The notes beneath the pieces are model-generated. The model made no database searches. It was given only the letters and a program-made list of their open reading frames with translations, and was not told the origin of the DNA. A stretch of 64,000 nucleotides of DNA from Frigididesulfovibrio sp031553235 (lineage in GTDB: Bacteria > Desulfobacterota > Desulfovibrionia > Desulfovibrionales > Desulfovibrionaceae): contig JAVBLS010000005.1 of assembly GCA_031553235.1 (NCBI GenBank), positions 1 to 64,000 of the forward strand, given 5' to 3'. Shown piece by piece: positions 7,492 through 16,132 of this stretch. The position numbers and the translations under genes were made by a program. Numbering within the stretch: position 1 is the first letter of the stretch; every line of letters begins with the position of its first letter.

Positions 7492-8524
7492 GGTGCTGCT
7501 TCCTCTTCCATTCCTGATATTTCTTGTCGAAACTGTCGATTCTCATGCCGAAATCCAGGTTCATCTCACCCAGAACCCGCTTGATCTCGTCGAGCGACTT
7601 TTTACCGAAGTTCTTGGTTTTAAGCATCTCGGCTTCCTGGCGTTGAACGATCTCGCCAACAAGCCCAATGTTGGCGCTCTTCAGGCAGTTGGTGGCGCGC
7701 ACCGACAGTTCGAGTTCGTCAATGGACTTGAAAAGATTTTCGTTCAACTCGCCGGAACCGGCGCCCGAACTTTGCGACTCGCCCGAAATACGCTCGTCAA
7801 AATTGATGAAGACCGTGAGCTGGTCCTTCAAAATTTTCGCGCTGTAGGCGATGGCATCTTCCGGAGAGACCGAGCCGTCGGTCCAGACTTCCAGAATCAG
7901 CTTGTCGTAGTTGGTCATTTGACCCACGCGGGCCTGCTCGACGGAATAGGCCACCTTGCGCACCGGCGAGTAGCCGGCGTCCAAGGCGATGAGCCCGATT
8001 TCGTCACCGACGCCCTCGTGCAGGTCGGCAGGCATATAGCCCTTGCCCATGCGGGCATCCAACTCGATCTGCAGGTCGACCACATCGGTGGCGGTGAGCA
8101 GGTGCTGCTCCGGGTTGAGGATGGCTACGTGCTGGGTGCAGACGATGTCGCCGGCCTTGACCGGGCCTTTAGCCTTGACCGAAAGGGTCAGGCGCTGCGG
8201 CTCGTCGGTGTCCATGGCCAGGCGCACCTGCTTGAAGTTGAGCACGATGTCCGTGACGTCTTCAAGCACGCCCACGATGGTGGTAAACTCATGCTGCACG
8301 CCGGAGATCTTCAGCGAAACAAAAGCCGCCCCCTGGAGCGAGGAAAGCAGAATGCGCCGCAGGGCGTTGCCGATGGTGGTGCCGTAACCGCGTTCCAGAG
8401 GCTCACAAACGAACTTGCCGTACAGCGGGTCGCCGATCTCGCCGGTGCGGGTCACCTGTTCCGGCTTGACCAGCTCGGACCAGTTCCGCGAATTGATAAG
8501 CCTGTCACCTTGTTTGAAAATCAT
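7481..8524 (-). CDS. rpoA: DNA-directed RNA polymerase alpha subunit
   Basis: The 347-residue alpha subunit nucleates RNA polymerase assembly. The N-terminal dimerisation domain is recognised by GYGTTIGNALRRILLSSL; the C-terminal domain (from about residue 265) carries ELSVRATNCLKSANI and NFGKKSLDEIK, the helix-hairpin-helix that contacts UP elements and activators. It sits between rpsD and rplQ in the standard alpha-operon order, 11 bp from rpsD and overlapping rplQ by 11 bp. Length is slightly above the usual 329-340. Confidence 0.97.
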   Translation of the reverse strand: MIFKQGDRLINSRNWSELVKPEQVTRTGEIGDPLYGKFVCEPLERGYGTTIGNALRRILLSSLQGAAFVSLKISGVQHEFTTIVGVLEDVTDIVLNFKQVRLAMDTDEPQRLTLSVKAKGPVKAGDIVCTQHVAILNPEQHLLTATDVVDLQIELDARMGKGYMPADLHEGVGDEIGLIALDAGYSPVRKVAYSVEQARVGQMTNYDKLILEVWTDGSVSPEDAIAYSAKILKDQLTVFINFDERISGESQSSGAGSGELNENLFKSIDELELSVRATNCLKSANIGLVGEIVQRQEAEMLKTKNFGKKSLDEIKRVLGEMNLDFGMRIDSFDKKYQEWKRKQHHEA

Positions 8525-8535
8525 GCTTCTACCCG

Positions 8536-9162
8536 TTATTTGGAGTAAAGCTCGACAATCAGGTCCTCGTTAATGGGAGTCTGAATGTCCTCGCGCTGCG
8601 GTAGGGCCTTGACCACACCTTTGAAGGAAGCGCCATCGGCTTCAAGCCAGGCCGGGCAACCACGACGGGCGATGACCTGCTGGGCTTCGGCCAGCACGGG
8701 CACCTTCCGCTTCTTCTCCGGCACTTCAATGACGTCGCCCACACGCACCAGCAGAGAGGGAATGTCGACTTTCTTGCCGTTGAGAGTGAACAGGCCGTGA
8801 CGCACCAGTTGGCGGGCCTGTTGGCGGGAGTTGGCAAAGCCCAGGCGGTAGACCACGCTGTCGAGCCTGCGCTCAAGCATGACCAGCAGGTTGTGACCGG
8901 TCACACCTTTGGTCATGTCGGCCTTGTGGAAATAGTTGCGGAACTGGGCTTCAAGCACGCCGTAAATACGCCGCACCTTCTGCTTTTCGCGCAGCTGCCC
9001 GGCATAGTCGGACACCTTTTTGCGGGCGCGGCCATGCTGGCCGGGGGCGTAGGGACGTCGATCAAAGGCGCATTTATCCGTAAAGCAACGGTCGCCTTTG
9101 AGCATCAACTTGCTGCCTTCGCGTCTGCACAGGCGGCACTTGGAATCATTATACTTGGCCAA
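8536..9162 (-). CDS. rpsD: 30S ribosomal protein S4 (zinc-binding form)
   Basis: The 208-residue S4 binds 16S rRNA early in 30S assembly. It is the four-cysteine zinc form: C9, C12, C26 and C31 are all present. The S4 RNA-binding domain (about 98-160) is seen as RLDSVVYRLGFA...ARQLVRHG. In other bacteria S4 represses translation of the alpha operon. No zinc-free paralogue occurs in this window. Confidence 0.97.
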   Translation of the reverse strand: MAKYNDSKCRLCRREGSKLMLKGDRCFTDKCAFDRRPYAPGQHGRARKKVSDYAGQLREKQKVRRIYGVLEAQFRNYFHKADMTKGVTGHNLLVMLERRLDSVVYRLGFANSRQQARQLVRHGLFTLNGKKVDIPSLLVRVGDVIEVPEKKRKVPVLAEAQQVIARRGCPAWLEADGASFKGVVKALPQREDIQTPINEDLIVELYSK

Positions 9163-9183
9163 GGGGAATCCCTCCTGAGATAC

Positions 9184-9573
9184 TTAGACCCGACGCCGCT
9201 TGGGCGGACGGCAGCCATTGTGCGGAATGGGGGTGATGTCGCGAATAAAGGCAACTTTGAAACCGGCGTTGTTGATGGCGCGCATGGCCGATTCACGGCC
9301 GGAGCCCGGGCCGGTGACGTAAATGCCCACCGTGCGCATACCGTTGTCCTGCGCCTTGCGGGCGGCCGTTTCAGCAGCCACCTGGGCGGCGAAGGGGGTG
9401 GACTTGCGCGAGCCTTTGAAGCCGGCCTGCCCGGCCGAAGCCCAGCTCACGGCATTGCCCCGAGTATCGGTAAACGTAATAATGGTATTGTTGAACGAGG
9501 CCTGAATATGGGCAAGCCCCACCGGCACGTTCTTCTTCTCTTTCTTCTTGACCACACGCTTGGCTTTGGCCAT
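9184..9573 (-). CDS. rpsK: 30S ribosomal protein S11
   Basis: S11, 129 residues, forms part of the 30S platform. Recognised by IQASFNNTIITFTDTRGN, GPGSGRESA and the C-terminal DITPIPHNGCRPPKRRRV. It lies in the normal order between rpsM and rpsD. The basic N-terminus (MAKAKRVVKKKEKKNVPVG) is slightly long but typical. Confidence 0.97.
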   Translation of the reverse strand: MAKAKRVVKKKEKKNVPVGLAHIQASFNNTIITFTDTRGNAVSWASAGQAGFKGSRKSTPFAAQVAAETAARKAQDNGMRTVGIYVTGPGSGRESAMRAINNAGFKVAFIRDITPIPHNGCRPPKRRRV

Positions 9574-9626
9574 GTCGCACCTTCGTCGGATTTCGTTATG
9601 TTCGGCGCCAAAAAGGCGCAGTCAGC

Positions 9627-9995
9627 CTATTTTTTCTTGGGCGCGGCGCCGCGACGCGGACCCTTGCGGGTACGGGCGTTGGTGTGCGTGCGCTGGCCAC
9701 GGCAAGGCAGCCCTTTTCTGTGGCGCAGCCCGCGGTAACAGCCGATTTCCATCAGACGCTTGATGGAGGCGCCGATTTCCCGGCGCAGATCGCCTTCCAC
9801 CTTGATGTTCTGCTCGATTTCCTTACGGATCTCGTTGACTTCTTCATTGGACAGGTCGTCGATGCCGCGAGCCCAGTCAACACCCGTCTTGTCGAGAATC
9901 TTCAGCGCGGTGGCGCGTCCGATGCCGTAAATATAGGTAAGGGCGATATCGGCTCGTTTGCCCTTGGGCAAATCTACTCCCGCTATTCTGGCCAC
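9627..9995 (-). CDS. rpsM: 30S ribosomal protein S13
   Basis: S13, 122 residues, sits in the head of the 30S subunit and contacts P-site tRNA through its C-terminal tail. Recognised by ARIAGVDLPKGKR, GIGRATA and the RGLRHRKGLPCRGQRT segment, ending in a basic KKK tail. It is preceded by rpmJ in the minus-strand reading direction. Confidence 0.97.
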   Translation of the reverse strand: MARIAGVDLPKGKRADIALTYIYGIGRATALKILDKTGVDWARGIDDLSNEEVNEIRKEIEQNIKVEGDLRREIGASIKRLMEIGCYRGLRHRKGLPCRGQRTHTNARTRKGPRRGAAPKKK

Positions 9996-10022
9996 GTGAT
10001 GCTCCTCGTCGTAAGTAAGGGC

Positions 10023-10136
10023 TTATCCCTGGCGCTGCTTGTGCCGGGGGTTGTCGCAAATGACGCGCAAGATCCCGTGACGGCGGATAACCTTGCACTT
10101 AGGGCAAATTCGTTTGACCGAAGGACGTACTTTCAT
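10023..10136 (-). CDS. rpmJ: 50S ribosomal protein L36
   Basis: A 37-residue protein beginning MKVRPSVKRICPKCKVIRR and ending in RHKQRQG. Zinc ligands Cys11, Cys14, Cys27 and the later His are all present, so this is the zinc-binding form. It lies between map and rpsM, its usual place at the start of the alpha operon. No infA is found between map and rpmJ, although many bacteria have it there. Confidence 0.93.
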   Translation of the reverse strand: MKVRPSVKRICPKCKVIRRHGILRVICDNPRHKQRQG

Positions 10137-10404
10137 CGTTCTCTCCCTTATAGCGCCCGATCGACGGACCGGGCCGGAACGGGCGTATATAGCAGAACAG
10201 ACGCCCTGGTGTCAATAAAGATGCCGCTCGGGCGCACGTCCTGTGCGCCGTTCGCTGTCGCGGGTGTCGCTTCGCCGGGGACCGCGTTCCCCGGCTCCGC
10301 TGCGCGGGCCCGGCCCCGTCCTGGGCCGGGTACGGCCCTATGGGCCGACGCCTGCGGCGTTTAAGGTGAAATTACCTTTTGAGACCCGAGACGGAGTGAG
10401 GCAG
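10137..10404. other. Structured spacer between map and rpmJ
   Basis: This 268-bp non-coding gap is by far the longest inside the ribosomal superoperon. It contains successive GC-rich inverted repeats: GGCGCAC/GTGCGCC near 10235, GCCGGGGA/TCCCCGGC near 10275, overlapping CCCGGCC/GGCCGGG repeats near 10310-10340, and a weak AAGGT/ACCTT hairpin near 10363. It may hold an internal promoter, an attenuator or repeat-derived sequence. No coding sequence is evident. Confidence 0.5.
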
Positions 10405-11184
10405 CTAGGTCGCGTCCGCCTGCAGAGTCAAAATTTTCGGGCCCGAGCCGGTCACGGCCACAGTATGCTCGAAGTGGGCCGCCAGCTTGCGGTCGCGGGT
10501 CACGGCCGTCCACTGGTCGGGCAAAATATCCACTTCATAGCTGCCCACGGCCAGCATGGGCTCAATGGCCAGCACCATGCCGGTCTTCAACGGCGTCGAG
10601 CAGCCGAAGGTGGTCACATAGTTCGGGATCTCCGGTTTTTCATGCAGGTTTGAACCTATGCCGTGGCCCACAAACCGCCGGATAATTGAGAACCCTGCCG
10701 CCTCGCCGTGCTTTTGCACGGCCATGGCGATGTCGTTGATGGTATTGCCGGGTTTAGCCGCGTCAATGGCCTTGTACAGGCACTCTTCGGTCACCCGCAT
10801 CAACTTGGCCGCCTGGGGCGAGACTTGGCCCACACCCACGGTGCGGGCCGAGTCTCCATAAAACCCCTGATACATGACGCCCATGTCGAAGCTGATGATG
10901 TCGCCTTCGACCAGAAGCCGTCTGGCGGACGGAAACCCGTGCACCACCTCTTCGTTGACCGCGCAGCACAGGGCAAAGGGAAAGCCCATATACCCCTGAA
11001 AAGCCGGCTTGACCTTGTTGGTGCTGCACAAATCTTGGGCAATCTCTTCAAAACGCATGGTGGGCACGCCGGGCGCGACTTCCGCCGCCATGGCCGCGAG
11101 AATGTCGGCCACAATCCGACCCGCCTCGCGCATATAGGCGATTTCCGCCTCGCTTTTCAGCAAAATGCCCCTGAATCTTTTCAC
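10405..11184 (-). CDS. map: Methionine aminopeptidase, type I
   Basis: The 259-residue enzyme removes the initiator methionine from nascent proteins. Metal-binding and active-site segments are visible: ISFDMGVMYQGFYGDSARTV (two Asp ligands), FVGHGIGSNLHEKP (His), LAIEPM (Glu) and HFEHTVAVT (Glu). The start overlaps the secY stop by 4 bp. This places it in the spc operon after secY, as in many bacteria, where it is cotranscribed with translation genes. Confidence 0.95.
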   Translation of the reverse strand: MKRFRGILLKSEAEIAYMREAGRIVADILAAMAAEVAPGVPTMRFEEIAQDLCSTNKVKPAFQGYMGFPFALCCAVNEEVVHGFPSARRLLVEGDIISFDMGVMYQGFYGDSARTVGVGQVSPQAAKLMRVTEECLYKAIDAAKPGNTINDIAMAVQKHGEAAGFSIIRRFVGHGIGSNLHEKPEIPNYVTTFGCSTPLKTGMVLAIEPMLAVGSYEVDILPDQWTAVTRDRKLAAHFEHTVAVTGSGPKILTLQADAT

Positions 11185-12509
11185 GATGAATACCGGCCTT
11201 TAATCTTGGCCTTGCCGCCAAGCAGCCCCTCGTACTGACGAGAAATCAGGTAGGAGTTGACCTGGCTCATGAAGTCCATGGCCACGCCCACCACGATGAG
11301 CACGCTCGTGCCGCCGAAGCTGAAGGGCATGGCGAATGCATTGCCCAGAATCTGCGGCAAAAGGCAAACCAGAGTGATGTAGATGGCTCCCCACAGGGTA
11401 ATGCGGGTAAGCACGCCGTCAATGTATTCTTGGGTTTTTTCCCCGGGACGAATGCCCGGCACGAAGCCGCCCTGTTTTTTCAGGTTTTCGGCAATGTCCT
11501 TGGGGTCAAAAATCACCGCCGTGTAAAAGAAGCAGAAAAACACGATCAGCGCGGTGTACAGCACGCTGTAAACCACCCCGTTCATGTGGAAGTACTGCGA
11601 AATCTTCTGAATCCAGGGGTTTTCGGAGAACTGGGCCAAGGTCGCAGGAAAAACCAGCAAGCTGCCCGCGAAAATCGGCGGAATAACCCCAGCCGTGTTC
11701 AGGCGTAAAGGCAGGTGCGTGGTCTGACCGCCATAAATACGGCGACCCTGCTGACGTTTGGCATAGTGCACCGGGATGCGCCGCTGGGCACGCTCCACGA
11801 CGACGATGGCCACCATGACCCCGACGATGACCAGCAGAATCACGGGTACGAGAATGTAGGGAATCTCCTTGCCCATGTAGTTCCAAAAGTTGTGCAGCGC
11901 CCGCGGGATACCGGCCACGATTCCCGAGAAAATGATCAGGGAGATGCCGTTGCCGAGGCCTTTGGAAGTGATTTGCTCACCCAGCCACATGATCAGCACG
12001 GTACCGGCCGTCATGGTCAGAATCGTGACGAACTTGAACAGGGCACCGGGGTTGGCCACCATCTGCACCACGGTATTGTCGGGGCCGCGCAGGCCGCCCT
12101 CAAGCATCACGGCCAAGCCCAAGGCCTGCACCGCGGCGATGAGTACGGTCAGATAACGGGTGTACTGGGTGATCTTCTTGCGCCCGGCCTGCCCTTCGTC
12201 CTTGGCCATACGCTTGAGATCCGGGCTGAGCACCTGGAGCAGCTGTATGATGATCGAGGAAGAAATGTAGGGCATCACGCCAAGGGCGAAGATCGAGACG
12301 TTGCTCAACCCACCGCCGGAAAACATGTCGAACACCCCAAGCAGGGTGTTTTTGGCTTGGGCGAAAAACCGGATCATGGCAGCCGAATCCACGCCCGGAA
12401 CCGGCACGTGGATACCCACCCGGTAGGCCAGGAGGATGGCGGAGGTCCAGCCGAGTTTACGCCACAGTTCCGAAAGACCGGCAGTGGGCATGTTTTTTGC
12501 GGCTTGCAT
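11181..12509 (-). CDS. secY: Preprotein translocase subunit SecY
   Basis: The 442-residue core channel of the Sec translocon, with about ten hydrophobic membrane segments. Family landmarks include VPVPGVDSAAM near the N-terminus, GVMPYISSSIIIQLL, the cytoplasmic loop RRIPVHYAKRQQGRRIYGGQTTHLPL, and FVPGIRPGEKT. The C-terminus ends LLGGKAKIKGRYSS. It follows rplO by 8 bp and overlaps map by 4 bp. Confidence 0.97.
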   Translation of the reverse strand: MQAAKNMPTAGLSELWRKLGWTSAILLAYRVGIHVPVPGVDSAAMIRFFAQAKNTLLGVFDMFSGGGLSNVSIFALGVMPYISSSIIIQLLQVLSPDLKRMAKDEGQAGRKKITQYTRYLTVLIAAVQALGLAVMLEGGLRGPDNTVVQMVANPGALFKFVTILTMTAGTVLIMWLGEQITSKGLGNGISLIIFSGIVAGIPRALHNFWNYMGKEIPYILVPVILLVIVGVMVAIVVVERAQRRIPVHYAKRQQGRRIYGGQTTHLPLRLNTAGVIPPIFAGSLLVFPATLAQFSENPWIQKISQYFHMNGVVYSVLYTALIVFFCFFYTAVIFDPKDIAENLKKQGGFVPGIRPGEKTQEYIDGVLTRITLWGAIYITLVCLLPQILGNAFAMPFSFGGTSVLIVVGVAMDFMSQVNSYLISRQYEGLLGGKAKIKGRYSS

Positions 12510-12517
12510 GGACTCGC

Positions 12518-12967
12518 TTATCCTTCAAGGGCTTTGGCCTGACCGCCGGCTTTTTCGAGCTTTTCCTTGGCCGAGACGCTGAACTTGTGGGCTTCCACAG
12601 TCAGGGCCACGCTCAAGTCGCCGTCGCCGAGAATTTTCACCGGGCCGCCGTTCTTGGCCAGACCGCGGGCATAGATGTCTTCCAGACGGATTTCGCTTTG
12701 GCCTTCAAAGGCTTCCACCAGACGGGCCAAGCTGACCACGCTGTAGGTCACCTTGAAGGGGGCGTTTTTGAAGCCGCGCTTGGGCAGACGGCGCTGCAAG
12801 GGCATTTGGCCGCCTTCAAAGCCGGCGGGCACGCCGCCGCCCGCGCGAGCGTTCTGCCCTTTGTTGCCTTTGCCCGCAGTGCAGCCGAGACCGGAACCTG
12901 AGCCGCGCCCCACCCGCTTGCGGGTTTTGCGCTCTTCGGGGAAGGGATAAAGTGAGTTGAGGCGCAT
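12518..12967 (-). CDS. rplO: 50S ribosomal protein L15
   Basis: L15, 149 residues, late-assembly protein of the 50S subunit. The Gly/Arg-rich N-terminus (KRVGRGSGSGLGCTAGKGNKGQNARAGG) and the FEGGQMPLQRRLPKRGF segment are diagnostic. Its ATG shares one base with the stop of rpmD (TAATG), indicating translational coupling. Confidence 0.97.
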   Translation of the reverse strand: MRLNSLYPFPEERKTRKRVGRGSGSGLGCTAGKGNKGQNARAGGGVPAGFEGGQMPLQRRLPKRGFKNAPFKVTYSVVSLARLVEAFEGQSEIRLEDIYARGLAKNGGPVKILGDGDLSVALTVEAHKFSVSAKEKLEKAGGQAKALEG

Positions 12968-13137
12968 TATTCCACCACCTGAACCATATGTGCAACCTTG
13001 GCCACCATTCCACGAATGGCGGCGGTGTCCTGAAACTCTTTAACCGCGTTCGGCCGGTGCAGACCCAGGGCCTCAAGAATGAGACGCTGCTTCGGCGTTT
13101 TGCGGATACTGCTGCGAACGAGCTTAACCTTGATCAT
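12967..13137 (-). CDS. rpmD: 50S ribosomal protein L30
   Basis: A 56-residue protein, read as MIKVKLVRSSIRKTPKQR at the start and MVAKVAHMVQVVE at the end. It has the L30 signature of K-V-x-L-V-x-S-x-I and the G-L-x-x-x-N segment (GLHRPNAV). It lies between rpsE and rplO, its normal position, with a one-base TAATG overlap into rplO. Confidence 0.94.
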   Translation of the reverse strand: MIKVKLVRSSIRKTPKQRLILEALGLHRPNAVKEFQDTAAIRGMVAKVAHMVQVVE

Positions 13138-13183
13138 AGTTGACGTCCCTCTTGCGCGCGGGCGGCATATGCCCGCTCTGCCC

Positions 13184-13675
13184 CTATTTGCGGGGGGTGG
13201 TCAGTTTTTTGCCGCGCACGTCGCTCACGTGTTCGGCGCTACGCAGGGAGGCCAAGCCTTCCACTGCGGCGCGCAACACGTTGTGCTTGTTGTTGGTGCC
13301 GATGGCCTTGGCCAGCACGTCGGACACGCCCACAGCCTCCATAACGGCGCGCACGGCACCGCCCGCGATGATGCCGGTACCGCGCGAGGCGGGCTTGAGC
13401 ATCACCCGGCCCGCGCCGTAACGGCCGAGCACTTCGTAGGGCAGTGTGCCTTCAATCAGGGGCACGTTGATCATGTTTTTGCGGGCCCGCTCGGTCGCCT
13501 TGCGCAGGGCTTCGGGCACTTCCTGGGCCTTACCCAGGCCGTAGCCCACGGAACCCTTGCCGTCGCCCACCACCACCAGGGCGGAGAAGGAAAAACGGCG
13601 GCCGCCTTTGACGACCTTGGCAACGCGGTTGAGGCTGACAACCTTTTCAATCATTCCGGATTCATTCTGTTCCAT
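13184..13675 (-). CDS. rpsE: 30S ribosomal protein S5
   Basis: S5, 163 residues, contributes to decoding accuracy and the mRNA entry site. Motifs include VSLNRVAKVVKGGRRFSFSALVVVGD, GYGLGKAQEVPEA and RGTGIIAGGAVRAVMEAVGV. It follows rplR by 17 bp and precedes rpmD. The short N-terminus (MEQNESGMIEKV) is normal for the family. Confidence 0.97.
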   Translation of the reverse strand: MEQNESGMIEKVVSLNRVAKVVKGGRRFSFSALVVVGDGKGSVGYGLGKAQEVPEALRKATERARKNMINVPLIEGTLPYEVLGRYGAGRVMLKPASRGTGIIAGGAVRAVMEAVGVSDVLAKAIGTNNKHNVLRAAVEGLASLRSAEHVSDVRGKKLTTPRK

Positions 13676-13692
13676 GGAAACATCCCACCGCG

Positions 13693-14055
13693 TTAGAATT
13701 CAAGGCCGGCTTCGCGGGCACCGTCGGCAACAGCCTTAATGCGCCCGTGATAAAGATAGCCGTTGCGGTCGAAGACCACGCCGACGATGCTGCGTTCCTT
13801 TGCCAGTCGGGCTATTTCCTTCCCGACGAGTTCAGCGCCCGCCTTGTTGCAGTGCACTTTCTCGCCGCCCTTGCCCATAGTGAGCGTGGAGGTGCCGACC
13901 AGGGTCGTGCCGCTCTCGTCGTCCACGATTTGCGCGTACATGTGCATATTCGAGCGAAACACCACCAGGCGGGGGCGTTGCGCGGTGCCGGAAATTTTTT
14001 TGCGGATGCGCACCTTGCGGCGGCGTCTCGCATCTTCTTTACTCATGACGGCCAT
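13693..14055 (-). CDS. rplR: 50S ribosomal protein L18
   Basis: L18, 120 residues, binds 5S rRNA with L5. Recognised by RRRRKVRIRKKISGTAQRPRLVVFRSNMHMYAQ and the C-terminal VVFDRNGYLYHGRIKAVADGAREAGLEF. Two possible starts exist, MAV at 14055 and MSKED at 14046; the first has GGTGA upstream. Spc operon position between rplF and rpsE. Confidence 0.96.
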   Translation of the reverse strand: MAVMSKEDARRRRKVRIRKKISGTAQRPRLVVFRSNMHMYAQIVDDESGTTLVGTSTLTMGKGGEKVHCNKAGAELVGKEIARLAKERSIVGVVFDRNGYLYHGRIKAVADGAREAGLEF

Positions 14056-14066
14056 ATTTCACCTGC

Positions 14067-14606
14067 CTACTTCTTGCCGCCGGATTTGCCGACCTTGCGG
14101 CGAACCCGTTCGTTTTCGTAGCGAATGCCCTTACCTTTGTACGGTTCGGGCTTGCGCAGCCGGCGGATGCGGGCCGCGGTCTCGCCGACCAGTTCCTTGT
14201 CCACGCCGCTCAAGGTCAGCTTCTGGCCTTCGGCCTTGGCCTCAATGCCCTTGGGCAGTTCAACGATCACCGGGTGGGAGAAGCCCAGGGCCAATTCCAC
14301 CATGTTGCCTTTGACCGCCACCTTGTAGCCGACGCCGATGACTTCCAGAGTTTTGGAGAAACCGCCGGTGACGCCCTGCACGCAATTGGCCAACAGAGTC
14401 CGACGCAGTCCGTGCTGGGCGCGGGTGTCGCGCTCGTCGTTCTTGCGCGTGATGGTCACGACCTCGGCTTCAACGGCGTATTCAAGGCCGTCGCACAGGG
14501 GCGTGGCCATGGTGCCTTTGGGGCCCTTCACATTGATCAGGCCGCCTTCCACCTTGACTTCAACACCCTTGGGCAGCGCCACGGGTTTTTTTCCGATTCT
14601 CGACAT
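14067..14606 (-). CDS. rplF: 50S ribosomal protein L6
   Basis: L6, 179 residues, two similar domains at the base of the factor-binding stalk. The start MSRIGKKPVALPKGVEVKV and the C-terminal signature EPYKGKGIRYENE followed by RRKVGKSGGKK are typical. Placed between rpsH and rplR, 11 bp upstream of rplR. Confidence 0.97.
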   Translation of the reverse strand: MSRIGKKPVALPKGVEVKVEGGLINVKGPKGTMATPLCDGLEYAVEAEVVTITRKNDERDTRAQHGLRRTLLANCVQGVTGGFSKTLEVIGVGYKVAVKGNMVELALGFSHPVIVELPKGIEAKAEGQKLTLSGVDKELVGETAARIRRLRKPEPYKGKGIRYENERVRRKVGKSGGKK

Positions 14607-14615
14607 ATCCGTACC

Positions 14616-14996
14616 CTACCAAATTTCGCAAAGAAGTTCGCCGCCCACCTTCTTTTCGTGCGCGGTCAGACCGTCCATCAGCCCACCGGAGGTGGACAGG
14701 ATGCAGACGCCGAGGCCGTTCTGCACGCGGGGAATCTTGGAAGACCCCACGTACACCCGCCGGCCGGGCTTGGAGATACGCTTCAGGCCCGAGATGGCGG
14801 CTTTGCCGCGGTTGTATTTCAGGGCAATGACGACGTTTTTCTCGTCAACAGATACGTCTTCCACATATCCTTCCTGCTTCAAGATGCCGGCAATGGCCTC
14901 TTTCATCTTGGAGCGCGGCACACTCACTTCCTTATGCAGGGCCAAGTGCGCGTTGCGGATACGCGTGAGCATATCGGCAATGGGATCGGTGAACAT
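14616..14996 (-). CDS. rpsH: 30S ribosomal protein S8
   Basis: S8, 126 residues, central 16S rRNA binder; in enterobacteria it is the spc operon repressor. Recognised by the start TDPIADMLTRIRNA, the segment ISKPGRRVYV and the C-terminal STSGGLMDGLTAHEKKVGGELLCEIW. Located between rpsN and rplF. Confidence 0.97.
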   Translation of the reverse strand: MFTDPIADMLTRIRNAHLALHKEVSVPRSKMKEAIAGILKQEGYVEDVSVDEKNVVIALKYNRGKAAISGLKRISKPGRRVYVGSSKIPRVQNGLGVCILSTSGGLMDGLTAHEKKVGGELLCEIW

Positions 14997-15020
14997 GGGT
15001 TTCTCCTACGTTGGCCGGTA

Positions 15021-15206
15021 TTACCAGCTGGATTTACGAACTCCGGGCAGTTCCCCGCGCAGGGACATGTTCCGGAAGCAGATACGGCAGATGCCGAATT
15101 TACGCATGAAAGCGCGGGGCCTGCCGCACAGCGGACAGCGATTGTAGCCGCGCGAGCTGAATTTTGGCTTGCGCTCGGCCTTCACTTCAAGGGAAGTACG
15201 CGACAT
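15021..15206 (-). CDS. rpsN: 30S ribosomal protein S14, type Z
   Basis: A 61-residue zinc-binding S14. Two CxxC pairs are present (CPLCGRPR and CRICFR), marking the short type Z form rather than the ~101-residue zinc-free form. It ends GELPGVRKSSW, the conserved C-terminus. It sits 12 bp after rplE and 24 bp before rpsH. Confidence 0.96.
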   Translation of the reverse strand: MSRTSLEVKAERKPKFSSRGYNRCPLCGRPRAFMRKFGICRICFRNMSLRGELPGVRKSSW

Positions 15207-15218
15207 GACTTTCTCTCC

Positions 15219-15758
15219 TTACTTCTTGAAAGGCATGCCGAGCTGCTCGAGAAGCAGCTTGCCTTCCTTGTCGCTGATGGCGCTGGTGACAATGGTGATG
15301 TTCATGCCCTTGGGGTTGTCCACCCGATCGGCTTCCATTTCCGGGAAAATGGTGTGCTCCTTGATGCCCAGGGTAAAATTGCCCCGGCCATCAAAGCCGC
15401 GATCCGGAATGCCGCGGAAGTCGCGCACCCGGGGCAGGGCGAAGTTCACCAGCTTGTCCAGAAAGTCCCACATGCGCACGCCGCGCAGGGTCACCCGGCA
15501 GCCGATGGGCATGCCTTCGCGCAGCTTGAAGGCGGCGATGGACTTTTTGGCGCGCGTCACCACGGCCTTCTGTCCGGCGATGGCGGTGAGTTCCGCCACG
15601 GCCTCTTCCATGAGTTTGTTGTTCTGCGAAGCGGCGCCCAGGCCGATGTTCAGCGAGATCTTCTCGACGTTCGGCACCTGCATGGAAGACTTGTAGGCAA
15701 ATTCCTTTTGCAGGACCGGGGCCACTTTTTCGCGGTAGTGATTTTCAAGGCGTGTCAT
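15219..15758 (-). CDS. rplE: 50S ribosomal protein L5
   Basis: L5, 179 residues, part of the 5S rRNA complex and contact to P-site tRNA. Recognised by NVEKISLNIGLGAA, RAKKSIAAFKLREGMPIGC, RGVRMWDFLDKLVNFALPRVRDFRG and FTLGIKEHTIFPE. Its start overlaps the rplX stop by 4 bp. Confidence 0.97.
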   Translation of the reverse strand: MTRLENHYREKVAPVLQKEFAYKSSMQVPNVEKISLNIGLGAASQNNKLMEEAVAELTAIAGQKAVVTRAKKSIAAFKLREGMPIGCRVTLRGVRMWDFLDKLVNFALPRVRDFRGIPDRGFDGRGNFTLGIKEHTIFPEMEADRVDNPKGMNITIVTSAISDKEGKLLLEQLGMPFKK

Positions 15759-16123
15759 TTCTTCTTACCACCCTGATCGGCAATGATTTCATTGCACTTT
15801 TTGCAGAAGCGCACTTTTTTGGCTTTGGGCTGCCCGTCTTTACCCGTTTCCTGAATGTAACGGTAGCCGACGCGGGTGGTCTTCATGCACGAAGGGCATT
15901 CCACCACAACATTGGAAATGTGGATGGGCATTTCCTTTTCAACGCGACCGCCGGGCTGCTGCATCTGCGGGTTGGGGCGGGTGTGCCGCACACCCATGTT
16001 GATCTTTTCAACCAGGATGCGATCTTTCTTGCGCAAAATCTTCAGCACCCGGCCTTTCTTGCCTTTTTCTTCGCCGGCAATGACCTTGACCAGGTCGCCC
16101 TTATGGATGTGATACTGTTTCAT
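15755..16123 (-). CDS. rplX: 50S ribosomal protein L24
   Basis: L24, 122 residues, an assembly initiator at the tunnel exit. The KOW motif is at residues about 7-34 (GDLVKVIAGEEKGKKGRVLKI). The C-terminal part carries CPSC and CKKC pairs spaced like a zinc ribbon, with a longer linker than usual, which makes the protein longer than the usual 102-108 residues. It is coupled to rplE by a 4-bp overlap and follows rplN by 9 bp. Confidence 0.96.
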   Translation of the reverse strand: MKQYHIHKGDLVKVIAGEEKGKKGRVLKILRKKDRILVEKINMGVRHTRPNPQMQQPGGRVEKEMPIHISNVVVECPSCMKTTRVGYRYIQETGKDGQPKAKKVRFCKKCNEIIADQGGKKK

Positions 16124-16132
16124 GGCGTTGTC

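Noticed and set aside
10137..10404. infA between map and rpmJ
   Set aside because: No open frame in either strand gives an IF1-like sequence in this interval.
14274..15776. Long plus-strand open frame opposite rplF, rpsH, rpsN and rplE
   Set aside because: Complement of four conserved ribosomal genes with typical composition artefact.
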